64,000 nucleotides of DNA from Zestomonas carbonaria (GTDB lineage: Bacteria; Pseudomonadota; Gammaproteobacteria; Pseudomonadales; Pseudomonadaceae): the NCBI RefSeq assembly GCF_904061905.1, contig NZ_CAJFCI010000076.1:1-64000 (forward strand), written 5' to 3'. Shown in pieces: positions 8,732 to 17,448 of the stretch; positions within the stretch are counted from its first letter, which is position 1; the number at the start of each line of letters is the position of its first letter. Below the pieces are notes generated by a model that saw only the letters and a list, made by a program, of their open reading frames with translations, was not told the DNA's origin and searched no databases. The translations under genes and the position numbers were made by a program.

Positions 8732-9958
8732 ATGAGCGACATCATCCGCCGCGATCCACGCGCCGAGTGGATCGCCCGCAACCGCCTGCACCCGCTGCAT
8801 GCCGCCATGCGGCAACAGGGCCAGACGAGCTGGATGGGCCCCAACGGCCTGATCCGCAAGACCCCCCACGGAATCGGCTTCATCGGCCCCAATGGCCTCA
8901 AGCGCATCGACCGCAGCGGCGCCCAGCAAGGCACCGGCGGCAAGCGCAGCAGCGCCAGCGAAGTGGTGCAGTTGCCGCTGCAGGTCATCGAGCAGCCGGC
9001 CTTCTACATCGCCGTGGTGCCGGACATGGTCGGCGGCCGCCTCTCCAGCCACGACCGCGACCTGCTGGGCCTGGCCCGCAAGCTCGCCGGCGAGGGCGGC
9101 GCGGTGCTGGCCATCGTCTTCGGCGAACACAAGGAAAGCGCCTTCGACACCGCCGGCGTCGACCGCCTGTTGCAGGTCGAGGGCGACGAATACGAAGGCT
9201 ACGCCCCGGAACAACGGGGGCTGGCGTTGCGCGCCGTGGACGGCCAGTTCGTGCCGCGCCACTGGCTGCTGCCCGACAGCCGCACCGGTGGCGGCGAACT
9301 GGGCCGGCGCCTAGCCGCCAGTCTCGGCGAACGCCCGGCCACCCGCGTCTGGCAGGCCGAGGGCGAGCGCTGCATCGGCCGCGCCGGCGCCGGCCAGCAG
9401 GACCTGCAGCGGCCGCTGGCGCGCCTGATCCTGGCCGCCGCCGAGTGCGCCGAGCCGGTCAGCGAGACGCGCCACGAGGCCCGCCCGGTCGCCCTGGAAG
9501 GCGGTGTGGCGCGCAACCTGCCGCGCATCGAGGACCTCGGCCCGGTGGCCGTGGACCCGGCGCAGATTCCCATGGCCGAGGCCGAATTCATCCTCTCCGG
9601 CGGCAACGGCGTGCGCGACTGGGACCTGTTCCACCGCGCCGCTGCGGCCCTGGGCGCCACCGAAGGCGCTTCGCGGGTGGCGGTGGACGACGGCCACATG
9701 CCGCGCAACCGCCAGGTCGGCGCTACCGGCACCTGGGTCACCGCGCGGGTCTACCTGGCGGTGGGTATCTCCGGCGCCATCCAGCACCTGCAGGGCATTG
9801 GCGCCTGCGACAAGGTGGTGGCGGTGAACATGGACCCCGGCTGCGACATGATCAAACGCGCCGACCTTTCGGTGATCGGCGATTCCACGGCGATTCTGCA
9901 GGCACTGATCCGCCTGGCCGAGGAGTACCGCCAGGGAGGAGCGCGGGATGCGGCTTGA
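8732..9958 (+). CDS. Electron transfer flavoprotein alpha-like subunit of the dgc operon
   Basis: 408 residues from the ATG at 8732. GGAGG at 8722-8726 overlaps the earlier in-frame GTG, so the ATG is the real start. The C-terminal third has the ETF alpha FAD-binding signature (VGISGAIQHLQGIGACDKVV, then NMDPGCDMIKRADLSVIGD). The N-terminal roughly 90 residues carry an extra Lys/Arg-rich segment (GPNGLIRKTPHGIGFIGPNG) not found in housekeeping EtfA. It corresponds to the PA5400-type protein. It should pair with the downstream beta-like subunit and exchange electrons with DgcAB or sarcosine oxidation (inference). Confidence 0.85.
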   Translation: MSDIIRRDPRAEWIARNRLHPLHAAMRQQGQTSWMGPNGLIRKTPHGIGFIGPNGLKRIDRSGAQQGTGGKRSSASEVVQLPLQVIEQPAFYIAVVPDMVGGRLSSHDRDLLGLARKLAGEGGAVLAIVFGEHKESAFDTAGVDRLLQVEGDEYEGYAPEQRGLALRAVDGQFVPRHWLLPDSRTGGGELGRRLAASLGERPATRVWQAEGERCIGRAGAGQQDLQRPLARLILAAAECAEPVSETRHEARPVALEGGVARNLPRIEDLGPVAVDPAQIPMAEAEFILSGGNGVRDWDLFHRAAAALGATEGASRVAVDDGHMPRNRQVGATGTWVTARVYLAVGISGAIQHLQGIGACDKVVAVNMDPGCDMIKRADLSVIGDSTAILQALIRLAEEYRQGGARDAA

Positions 9959-9993
9959 AAGCAGCGGCAAGCTTCAAGCTGCAGGCTTCAAGC
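9953..9993. repeat. GCTTGAA/TTCAAGC inverted repeat
   Basis: The short stretch between the two ETF-like genes contains several copies of GCTTCAAGC and its complement, read directly. Similar AAGCTTCAAGC-rich spacers are common in pseudomonad intergenic DNA. Confidence 0.5.
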
Positions 9994-10036
9994 AAGAGCG
10001 CAGCACGGTGCTGGTCCTTATCCATAGGTACGAACA

Positions 10037-10810
10037 ATGACCGACCTGAATATCGTCACCCTGGTCTCCATCGGCGCCCACCCCGCCTCCGGCCGCGCCC
10101 GCCGCGCCGAGCAGGATGCCCGCGCCGTCGAGCTGGGCCTGCGCCTGGCCGGCAAGCGCCTGCAGGTGCTGCACGCCGGCAACCCGCAGGAAGAGGCGCT
10201 GCGCAGCTATCTGGGCATGGGCCTGGACGAGCTGGCGGTGCTGGAACAACCAGCCGGCGCCGACGCCTTGCCGGCGCTGGTCGACTACCTCGGCGGCGCC
10301 GGCGCGCAACTGGTGCTCACCGGCAGCCAGGCCGAGACAGGCGAAGGCTCCGGCATGCTGCCGTTCCTGCTCGCCGAACGCCTGGGCTGGCCGCTGGTGG
10401 TGGGCCTGGCCGAGGTGGAGAAGGTCGAGGGCGGCAGCGCCCAGGTACTGCAAGCCCTGCCGCGCGGCCAGCGGCGCCGGCTGAAGGTGCGCCTGCCCTT
10501 CGTCGCCAGCGTCGACAACGCCGCCCCGGTGGCGCGCCAGAGCGCCTTCGGCCCGGCCCGACGCGGCCAGATCGAGGCTCACGAAGTGGAGCTGGTGGAA
10601 GACGCCCTGCTCGCCGAAAGCACCTTGCAACCGGCGCGGCCGCGCCCCAAGCGTCTCAAGGTGATCAAGGCCAAGACCGGCGCCGAACGGATGAAAGCCG
10701 CGACTGCCAAGGCCTCCGGCGGTACCGGCCAGGTGCTCAAGGACCTGGCGCCGGAAGCCGGCGCCGAAGCCATTTTCAAGCTGCTGCTGGATGAAGGCGT
10801 GGTGCGCTGA
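10037..10810 (+). CDS. Electron transfer flavoprotein beta-like subunit of the dgc operon
   Basis: 257 residues, with an ETF beta/alpha nucleotide-binding fold. The N-terminus VTLVSIGAHPASGR stands in place of the usual ETF beta KQVPD motif. It continues with QDARAVELGLRLA and the AMP-site region LTGSQAETGEGSGMLPFLLA. The C-terminal tail is Lys-rich (RLKVIKAKTGAERM), as in ETF beta tails. It matches the PA5401-type protein and is the likely partner of the alpha-like subunit 78 bp upstream. Substrate oxidation is inferred from the operon. Confidence 0.85.
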   Translation: MTDLNIVTLVSIGAHPASGRARRAEQDARAVELGLRLAGKRLQVLHAGNPQEEALRSYLGMGLDELAVLEQPAGADALPALVDYLGGAGAQLVLTGSQAETGEGSGMLPFLLAERLGWPLVVGLAEVEKVEGGSAQVLQALPRGQRRRLKVRLPFVASVDNAAPVARQSAFGPARRGQIEAHEVELVEDALLAESTLQPARPRPKRLKVIKAKTGAERMKAATAKASGGTGQVLKDLAPEAGAEAIFKLLLDEGVVR

Positions 10811-10840
10811 GACGCACGCCAAAGACCGAGGAGACGGACC

Positions 10841-11086
10841 ATGATGCATGCCGACCTGATCGACCAGGAAGACTTCCGCGAACGCCTGGTGGCGCTGGGC
10901 TTCAGCATTCCTCCGGGAGCTGGCGCCGAGCAGGCCTGCACCCATGCGCTGAGCGGCCTCAGCCCGGAACGGGCGACCGCCCTGCGCCGGCTGGTGGAGG
11001 AACTGCTGGGCGGCAGCGCTACCCTGCTGCCGGCTGTGCGCGAGGCGATTTCTCGTACGTTGCTGCCGGCGTTGGCGCCGCGCTGA
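10841..11086 (+). CDS. Small conserved protein at the end of the dgc operon
   Basis: 81 residues, 30 bp after the ETF beta-like gene and preceded by GAGGAG. Acidic and helical, without membrane segments or cysteines in a motif (ERLVALGFSIPPGAGAEQAC, then LRRLVEELLGGS). I do not recognise a domain. Position and spacing suggest co-transcription with the operon. Confidence 0.6.
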   Translation: MMHADLIDQEDFRERLVALGFSIPPGAGAEQACTHALSGLSPERATALRRLVEELLGGSATLLPAVREAISRTLLPALAPR

Positions 11087-11108
11087 GTTTTTCGCGCAAA
11101 AGGAAATG

Positions 11109-11134
11109 CCGCTCACTGGGTGGTGGGCGGTTTT
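11109..11134 (+). terminator. Terminator of the dgc operon
   Basis: An 8-bp stem CCGCTCAC/GTGGGCGG (one G-U pair) with loop TGGGTG is followed by TTTT, 22 bp after the last stop codon. Confidence 0.65.
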
Positions 11135-11477
11135 GGTCTTTCTCTAATGTTTTTCACGGCTCGGGAAGGGCTCTCGTTCTGGCTAAGCCTTTCTGAATAG
11201 CTCAACTCCGCCCCTCACCCCCGCCCTCTCCCGGAGGGAGAGGGAGTTAGACCGTGGCGTCGGCTGGCGCAGCGCATTCCCACGACTCACGGGCAGCCCC
11301 CTCTCCCCTCGGGAGAGGGTTGGGGTGAGGGGCGGAATATCCGTCTCGCACAACCTTTCCCCCTCCTCCTTTCCAAATCGCCCACGCTACCCACCATCGA
11401 CTCCAGCACGAAAAAAGGGCCCCCGGCCGACCAACATCAGGCCAGCCCAACGGCCCTCCACCATCGATCACCTCCCA
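11135..11477. repeat. Intergenic region with CCCTCTCCC repeats
   Basis: No gene is seen between the dgc terminator and the 3' end of gbcB. The region holds GGGAGAGGG-type inverted repeats at about 11213-11335 and a run rich in CCTCC. The two operons converge here. Confidence 0.6.
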
Positions 11478-12581
11478 TCAGTAATCGATGACCACATCCC
11501 CCTTCGGCACGCTGCAGCACGACAGGATGTACCCCTCGGCGATGTCCTCGTCGGTGATCCCGCCGTTGTGCTCCATCTCGACCTCCCCCGCCGTCTTCAT
11601 GACCTTGCAGGTGCCGCAGATGCCCATGCCGCAGGCCTTGGGGATGTGCAGGCCGAGCTTGGCGGCGGCGGCGTGCACGGTTTCGCCGGGGGCGACGCGG
11701 ACGCTCTTGCCGGTACCGGTGAAGTCCACCTGGCACAGGTCTTCGCTCATCAGCCCCTCCTCCGCCTGGGCGGCTTCGGCGGCGTGTTCGCGGACCTCTT
11801 CGCGGATTTCCGGCGGCGTCGGGCCGAAGGCTTCCTCGTGGTAGTGGCTCATGTCGAAGCCGTTGGCCTCGAGCAGCCGCTTGACCGCGCTCATGTAGGG
11901 CGTCGGGCCGCAGCAGAAGATCTCCCGGTCCATGAAGTCCGGGGCGATCAGCTCCAGCATCGCCTGGTTCAGGTAGCCGCGATAGCCGGACCAGGTCTCG
12001 CCGATCTCGTAGCGCTCGCAGACCAGGTGCAGCTTGAAGTTGGTGATGCGCGACGCCATGTGGCGCAGCTCGCGGTGGTAGATGATGTCCTTCGGCGTGC
12101 GCGCGCTGTGCACGAAGATCATGTCGACGCTGCCATTGGTGTCGAAGAACCAGCGCGCCATGGACATCACCGGGGTGATGCCGACGCCGCCGGAGAGGAA
12201 CAGCACCTTTTCCGCCGGGAAGTCGATGGCGTTGAAGTTGCCCACCGGCCCGTGCACCGGGATCACATCGCCTTCCTTGAGGTTGTCGTGCAGCCAGTTG
12301 GAGACCTTGCCGCCCGGCACCCGCTTGATGGTGATGGAGAAGCTGTAGGGCACCGAGGGCGAGCTGGAGATGGTGTAGGAACGCATGATCGGCTGGCCGT
12401 CGATCTCCAGCTCCAGGGTGACGAATTGCCCGGGCTTGAAGAAGAACACCATCGGCTGGTCGGCCATGAAACAGAAGGTGCGCACGTCCCAGGTTTCCTG
12501 GATGGCCTTGACGCAGCGCACCAGGTGGCGGCCATTGCTCCAGGTCTGGGTGGTCACTGGATTGAGGAAGTTGTTCGTCAT
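11478..12581 (-). CDS. gbcB: Glycine betaine demethylase reductase subunit GbcB
   Basis: 367 residues from the ATG at 12581, which has GGAGCTC upstream; an in-frame ATG 18 bp earlier lacks a ribosome site. The ferredoxin-NADP reductase part carries the flavin motif RSYTISS and the nucleotide motif LSGGVGITPVMSM. The C-terminal plant-type [2Fe-2S] domain reads CGMGICGTC, with the last ligand in ILSCCS. It feeds NAD(P)H electrons to the Rieske oxygenase GbcA, which is divergently encoded. In P. aeruginosa this pair is activated by GbdR; the same is expected here. Confidence 0.9.
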   Translation of the reverse strand: MTNNFLNPVTTQTWSNGRHLVRCVKAIQETWDVRTFCFMADQPMVFFFKPGQFVTLELEIDGQPIMRSYTISSSPSVPYSFSITIKRVPGGKVSNWLHDNLKEGDVIPVHGPVGNFNAIDFPAEKVLFLSGGVGITPVMSMARWFFDTNGSVDMIFVHSARTPKDIIYHRELRHMASRITNFKLHLVCERYEIGETWSGYRGYLNQAMLELIAPDFMDREIFCCGPTPYMSAVKRLLEANGFDMSHYHEEAFGPTPPEIREEVREHAAEAAQAEEGLMSEDLCQVDFTGTGKSVRVAPGETVHAAAAKLGLHIPKACGMGICGTCKVMKTAGEVEMEHNGGITDEDIAEGYILSCCSVPKGDVVIDY

Positions 12582-12886
12582 GGACAGAGCTCCGCGCACA
12601 GCCGGATATCGGCCTGTTGCGAGCGATTTTGCGCAAGCCCCCCGCCCGCCGTTTACCTGCCTGCGACATCCACATGCTTATCGCGCCCCACCGACGAACG
12701 TGCAGCCGCAGCGTCGGAAACGGATGCCCGCGCGTCGCCCATGGACAAGGTCGCCGCCAGCACCGCCTCCACACTCGCCCCTAGAGCGAACCGCCCGCAG
12801 AGGACGGGTCACGCCGCCTTGCGTCACAACCGAAACAGCCACTGTTGCGGCGTTCGCCCGGGCGAGCCGCCATTGAGGAGTTACCG
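12582..12886. promoter_or_regulatory. gbcB-gbcA divergent control region
   Basis: 305 bp separate the divergent start codons and contain no gene. It must hold both promoters and, by analogy with P. aeruginosa, a GbdR activator site. I could not place an exact GbdR site from sequence alone. Confidence 0.5.
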
Positions 12887-14179
12887 ATGGATGTCATCAA
12901 CGATACGAGTCTGGGCGACCCGCTGGAGCCGGCACGCAAGGCCACTGCCGACATGCTCCGCACGCGTGACCACAGCTTCTCCCTGCCCCAGCCGTTCTAC
13001 AACGACGAACGGCTGTTCCAGATCGACATGCAGGAGATCTTCCACAAGGAATGGCTGATCGCCGGCATGACCTGCGAGATCCCGGCCAAGGGCAACTACC
13101 TGACCCTGCAGATCGGCGCCAATCCGGTGATCGTCATCCGCGGCGCCGAAGGGCAGATCCACGCCTTCCACAACGTCTGCCGCCACCGTGGCTCGCGCCT
13201 GTGCGTCAGCGAAAAGGGCAAGGTCGCCAAGCTGGTCTGCCCCTACCACCAGTGGACCTACGAGCTGGACGGCCGCCTGCTGTTCGCCGGCACCGAGATG
13301 GGCGCCGACTTCGACATGAAGCAGTACGGCCTCAAGCCCGTGCAGGTGAAGAGCGCCGGCGGCTACATCTTCATCTCCCTGGCGGAGAACCCGCCGCCCA
13401 TCGACGACTTCCTGCGTACGCTCGAGCACTACATGGAGCCGTACGACATGGAGAACGCCAAGGTGGCGGTGCAGACCACCATCAGGGAAGCCGCCAACTG
13501 GAAGCTGGTGCTCGAGAACAACCGCGAGTGCTACCACTGCAACGGCTCGCACCCGGAGCTGCTGAAGACCCTGCTGGAATGGGACGACGTCACCGACCCG
13601 CGCGCCAGCCAGGCGTTCAAGGACCAGGTGGCGGCCTGCACCAAGGCCTGGGACGAGGAGAAGATCCCCTATGCCCACGCCAGCTTCGGCCTGCGCAACC
13701 GCATCGTGCGCATGCCGCTGCTCGACGGCACCGTGTCCATGACCATGGACGGCAAGCAAGGCAGCAAGAAGCTGATGGGGCGGATCAAGAACCCCGACCT
13801 GGGCTCGATGCGCATCCTCCACCTGCCCCACTCCTGGAACCACTGCATGGGCGACCACCTGATCGTCTTCACCGTGTGGCCGATCAGCGCCCAGGAAACC
13901 ATGGTCACCACCAAGTGGCTGGTGCACAAGGACGCGGTGGAAGGCGTCGACTACGACGTCGCCCGCCTGCGCGAGGTCTGGGACGCCACCAACGACCAGG
14001 ACCGCCGCCTCGCCGAAGAGAACCAGCGCGGCATCAACTCCACCGCCTACCAGCCCGGCCCTTACTCGAAGACCTACGAGTTCGGCGTGATCAACTTCCT
14101 CGACTGGTACAGCGAGCGGATGCTCGACAACCTCGGCGACACCCCGGTCACCCACCTGCGCCAGGTCGGCGCCGAGTAA
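12887..14179 (+). CDS. gbcA: Glycine betaine demethylase oxygenase subunit GbcA
   Basis: 430 residues from the ATG at 12887, after GAGGAG. The N-terminal Rieske domain has C98 and H100 in CRHRG, and C118 and H121 in CPYHQW. The catalytic domain begins around residue 200 with NWKLVLENNRECYHCNGSHP, which supplies the mononuclear iron histidines. It demethylates glycine betaine to dimethylglycine plus formaldehyde, feeding DgcAB encoded 3 kb away. It is paired with the reductase GbcB on the opposite strand. Confidence 0.92.
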   Translation: MDVINDTSLGDPLEPARKATADMLRTRDHSFSLPQPFYNDERLFQIDMQEIFHKEWLIAGMTCEIPAKGNYLTLQIGANPVIVIRGAEGQIHAFHNVCRHRGSRLCVSEKGKVAKLVCPYHQWTYELDGRLLFAGTEMGADFDMKQYGLKPVQVKSAGGYIFISLAENPPPIDDFLRTLEHYMEPYDMENAKVAVQTTIREAANWKLVLENNRECYHCNGSHPELLKTLLEWDDVTDPRASQAFKDQVAACTKAWDEEKIPYAHASFGLRNRIVRMPLLDGTVSMTMDGKQGSKKLMGRIKNPDLGSMRILHLPHSWNHCMGDHLIVFTVWPISAQETMVTTKWLVHKDAVEGVDYDVARLREVWDATNDQDRRLAEENQRGINSTAYQPGPYSKTYEFGVINFLDWYSERMLDNLGDTPVTHLRQVGAE

Positions 14180-14215
14180 CCAATCACACTGAGGTCCCGC
14201 AAGGGCCTGCTCCTT

Positions 14216-14254
14216 GCCCCCGCCAGGATATCGGCCCTGGCGGGGGATTTTTTT
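14216..14254 (+). terminator. Strong terminator after gbcA
   Basis: A stem CCCCGCCAGG/CCTGGCGGGG with a short loop is followed by A and seven T residues. It lies 37 bp after the gbcA stop and separates it from the convergent czcA gene. Confidence 0.9.
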
Positions 14255-14279
14255 GCCTGCCGACTCGGAGACCGCCCGG

Positions 14280-17200
14280 TCAGCCCCTCTCCGCGACCTC
14301 GTCCTCGCGCCGGTACGCCCAGCGGTACAGCGCCGGCAGCACCAGCAGCGTCAGCGCGGTGGAGGACAGGATGCCGCCGATCACCACCGTGGCCAGCGGC
14401 CGCTGCACTTCGGCGCCGGTGCCGGTGGCGAGCGCCATGGGCACGAAGCCGAGGGACGCCACCAGCGCGGTCATCAGCACCGGGCGCAGGCGAGTCAGCG
14501 CGCCTTCGCGGATCGCCGCGTCGAGGCCCAGCCCTTCCTCGCGCAGGTTGCGGATGAAGGAAAGCATCACCAGGCCATTGAGCACCGCCACCCCGGACAG
14601 GGCGATGAAGCCGACGCCGGCGGAGATCGACAGCGGAATGTCGCGCAGCCACAGCGCCAGCACCCCGCCGGTCAGGGCGAAGGGAATGCCGGTGAACACC
14701 AGCAGGCCGTCGCGGACGTTGTTGAACATCATGAACAGCAGCACGAAGACCAGCAGCAGCGCCACCGGCACCACGATCCGCAGGCGTTCGGCCGCCGATT
14801 TCAACTGCTCGAACTGGCCGCCCCAGGTGGTCCAGTAACCGGCCGGAATGCTCACCTCACGGGCGATCCGCTCACCGGCATCCTCGACGAAGGAACCGAT
14901 GTCGCGTCCGCGCACGTTGGCGCTGACCACCACCAGGCGCTTGCCGTTCTCGCGGCTGATCTGGTTCGGCCCCGACACCAGGCGCAGGCTGGCGACCTCG
15001 GAGAGGCTGATGAAACCGATCCCGGAGTCGCCGCTCAGTGCCGGCACCGGGATCGGCAAGCGGCCCAGGCCCTCGATGTCGGTACGCAGGCGTTCGGGCA
15101 GGCGCACCACCATGTCGAAGCGGCGGTCGCCCTCGAACAGGGTGCCGGCCTGGCGACCGCCGATGGCTACCGCGACGGTATCCTGCACGTCGCCGACGTT
15201 GAGCCCGTAGCGCGCCGCCTTGTCGCGGTCGATGTCGACGGTCAGCACCGGCAGGCCGCTGGTCTGCTCCACCTTCACCTCCGAGGCGCCATCGACCTTC
15301 TGCAAGGTCTCGGCGATTTCCCCGGCGGTCTTGTTGAGTACCTCCATGTCGTCGCCGAACACCTTCACCGCCACGTCGCTGCGCACCCCGGAAATCAGCT
15401 CGTTGAAGCGCAACTGGATCGGCTGCGACATCTCGTAGTTGCTGCCCGGTACGCTGGCGGCCGCGGCCTGGATCGCCTCCACCAGCTCCGCGCGGGACTT
15501 GCCCGGATCGGGCCACTGCGCCTTGGGCTTGAGCATCACGTAGCTGTCGGAGATGTTCGGCGGCATCGGGTCCGAGGCGATTTCCGACGTGCCGGTGCGC
15601 GCGAACACCCGCTCGACCTCCGGCACCTTGGCGAGGATCGCCCGCTCCAGGCTACGCTGCATCTCCACCGACTGCGTCAGGCTGGTGCCCGGCACGCGCA
15701 ACGCCTGGAGGGCGAAGTCGCCTTCGCTCAGGCTCGGCACGAATTCGCTGCCCATGCGGCTGGCCAGCAGGCCGGAGAGCACCACCAGCAGCGCGGCCAC
15801 GGCGAACGCCAGCGGACGGCGCGCCATCACCCAGTCCAGCACCGGCCCGTAGCCGCGCCGGGCGGCGCGCATCAGCAGGTTCTCCTCCTCCTTCACCTTG
15901 CCGGTCACGAACAGCGCGATGGCGGCGGGCACGAAGGTCACCGAGAGGATCATCGCGCCAAGCAGCGCGAGCACCACGGTGAAGGCCATCGGGTGGAACA
16001 TTTTCCCCTCGACGCCGGTGAGCGCGAAGATCGGCAGGTACACCACCATGATGATCAACTGGCCGTAGACCAGCGCGCGGCGGGCCTCCCTGGACGCGGC
16101 GAACACCTCGTGCAGGCGCTCGCTGCGGGTCAGCATGCGGCCATGGTGCTGCTGCGCATGGGCCAGGCGGCGGATGGCGTTCTCGACGATCACCACCGCG
16201 CCGTCGACGATGATCCCGAAGTCCAGCGCGCCGAGGCTCATCAGGTTGGCGCTGATGCGGTTGCCGGCCATGCCGGTGAAGGTGAACAGCATCGCCAGCG
16301 GGATGACCAGCGCGGTGATCAGCGCCGCGCGGATGTTGCCGAGGAACAGGAAGAGCACGGCGATCACCAGGATCGCCCCCTCGATGAGGTTCTTCTTCAC
16401 CGTGGCGATGGCCTTGTCGACCAGTTGCGTGCGGTCGTACACCGGCACGGCACGCACGCCTTCCGGCAAGGTGCGGTTGATCTCCTCCAGCCGTTCCGCC
16501 ACGGCCAGGGAGACGTCGCGGCTGTTCTCGCCGATCAGCATGAACACCGTGCCAAGCACCACTTCGTTGCCGTTCTCGGTGGCCGCGCCGGTACGCAGTT
16601 CGCGGCCGATGCCCACCTCGGCCACCTGGCCCATGCGGATCGGCGTGCCGTCGACGTTGGTGACGACGATGTTGGCGATGTCCTCGATGTCCTTCACCTG
16701 GCCCGGCGCGCGGACCAGCAGTTGCTCGCCGTTGCGCTCGATGTAGCCGGCACCGACGTTGGCGTTGTTGCGCTCCAGCGCGGTGACCAGGTCGCCCAGG
16801 GTCAGCCGGTAGGCGGCCAGGCGCTTCGGGTCGGGCGCCACCTGGAACTGCCGGGCGAAGCCGCCGATGGTGTTGATCTCGGCCACGCCGGGCACGTTGC
16901 GCAACTGCGGCTTGATGATCCAGTCCTGGATCACCCGCAGGTCGGTCGGCGTGTAGGCCGTGCCGTCTTCCTTGCGCGCGTCCTCGGCAGCCTCCACCGT
17001 CCACAGGAAGATTTCCCCGAGCCCGGTGGAGATCGGCCCCATGATCGCCTCGGCGCCTTCCGGCAACTGCTCGCGCGCCTGTTGCAGGCGCTCGTTGACC
17101 AGTTGCCGGGCGAAGTACAGGTCGGTGCCGTCGGCGAAGATCACCGTGACCTGCGACAGGCCCGAGCGCGAGATCGAGCGCGTCTGTTGCAGGCCCGGCA

Positions 17201-17426
17201 GACCGGCCATGGCGGTCTCGATGGGATAGGTGATGCGCTGCTCGGTTTCCAGCGGCGAGAAGCCGGCGGCGGCGGTGTTGATCTGCACCTGCACGTTGGT
17301 GATGTCAGGCACCGCGTCGATGGGCAGTTTCTGGTAGCTGGCGACGCCCAGCGCGGCCATCCCGAGGACGGCGAGCAGCACCAGGTAACGCTGTTCTATG
17401 GCGAAGCGGATGATGCGTTCGAACAT
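14280..17426 (-). CDS. czcA: Heavy-metal RND efflux pump CzcA
   Basis: 1048 residues from the ATG at 17426 (MFERIIRFAIEQRYLVLLAV). A much longer open frame upstream is not supported by codon context and overlaps czcB. Twelve membrane helices in two sets of six, with large periplasmic loops, are expected for HME-RND pumps. The diagnostic helix-4 motif DFGIIVDGAVVIVEN, with its acidic residues, marks a divalent-metal exporter. It forms a tripartite system with the CzcB adaptor and CzcC channel. Zn/Cd/Co are the likely ions from the synteny with divergent czcRS in P. aeruginosa; the exact ion is inference. Confidence 0.92.
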   Translation of the reverse strand: MFERIIRFAIEQRYLVLLAVLGMAALGVASYQKLPIDAVPDITNVQVQINTAAAGFSPLETEQRITYPIETAMAGLPGLQQTRSISRSGLSQVTVIFADGTDLYFARQLVNERLQQAREQLPEGAEAIMGPISTGLGEIFLWTVEAAEDARKEDGTAYTPTDLRVIQDWIIKPQLRNVPGVAEINTIGGFARQFQVAPDPKRLAAYRLTLGDLVTALERNNANVGAGYIERNGEQLLVRAPGQVKDIEDIANIVVTNVDGTPIRMGQVAEVGIGRELRTGAATENGNEVVLGTVFMLIGENSRDVSLAVAERLEEINRTLPEGVRAVPVYDRTQLVDKAIATVKKNLIEGAILVIAVLFLFLGNIRAALITALVIPLAMLFTFTGMAGNRISANLMSLGALDFGIIVDGAVVIVENAIRRLAHAQQHHGRMLTRSERLHEVFAASREARRALVYGQLIIMVVYLPIFALTGVEGKMFHPMAFTVVLALLGAMILSVTFVPAAIALFVTGKVKEEENLLMRAARRGYGPVLDWVMARRPLAFAVAALLVVLSGLLASRMGSEFVPSLSEGDFALQALRVPGTSLTQSVEMQRSLERAILAKVPEVERVFARTGTSEIASDPMPPNISDSYVMLKPKAQWPDPGKSRAELVEAIQAAAASVPGSNYEMSQPIQLRFNELISGVRSDVAVKVFGDDMEVLNKTAGEIAETLQKVDGASEVKVEQTSGLPVLTVDIDRDKAARYGLNVGDVQDTVAVAIGGRQAGTLFEGDRRFDMVVRLPERLRTDIEGLGRLPIPVPALSGDSGIGFISLSEVASLRLVSGPNQISRENGKRLVVVSANVRGRDIGSFVEDAGERIAREVSIPAGYWTTWGGQFEQLKSAAERLRIVVPVALLLVFVLLFMMFNNVRDGLLVFTGIPFALTGGVLALWLRDIPLSISAGVGFIALSGVAVLNGLVMLSFIRNLREEGLGLDAAIREGALTRLRPVLMTALVASLGFVPMALATGTGAEVQRPLATVVIGGILSSTALTLLVLPALYRWAYRREDEVAERG

Positions 17427-17448
17427 GGCAAGGCACTCGCGAGAGGAA

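Noticed and set aside
6262..8988. 908-codon open frame on minus over dgcB
   Set aside because: Spans several real plus-strand genes and repeat gaps, has no ribosome site and no recognisable domain.
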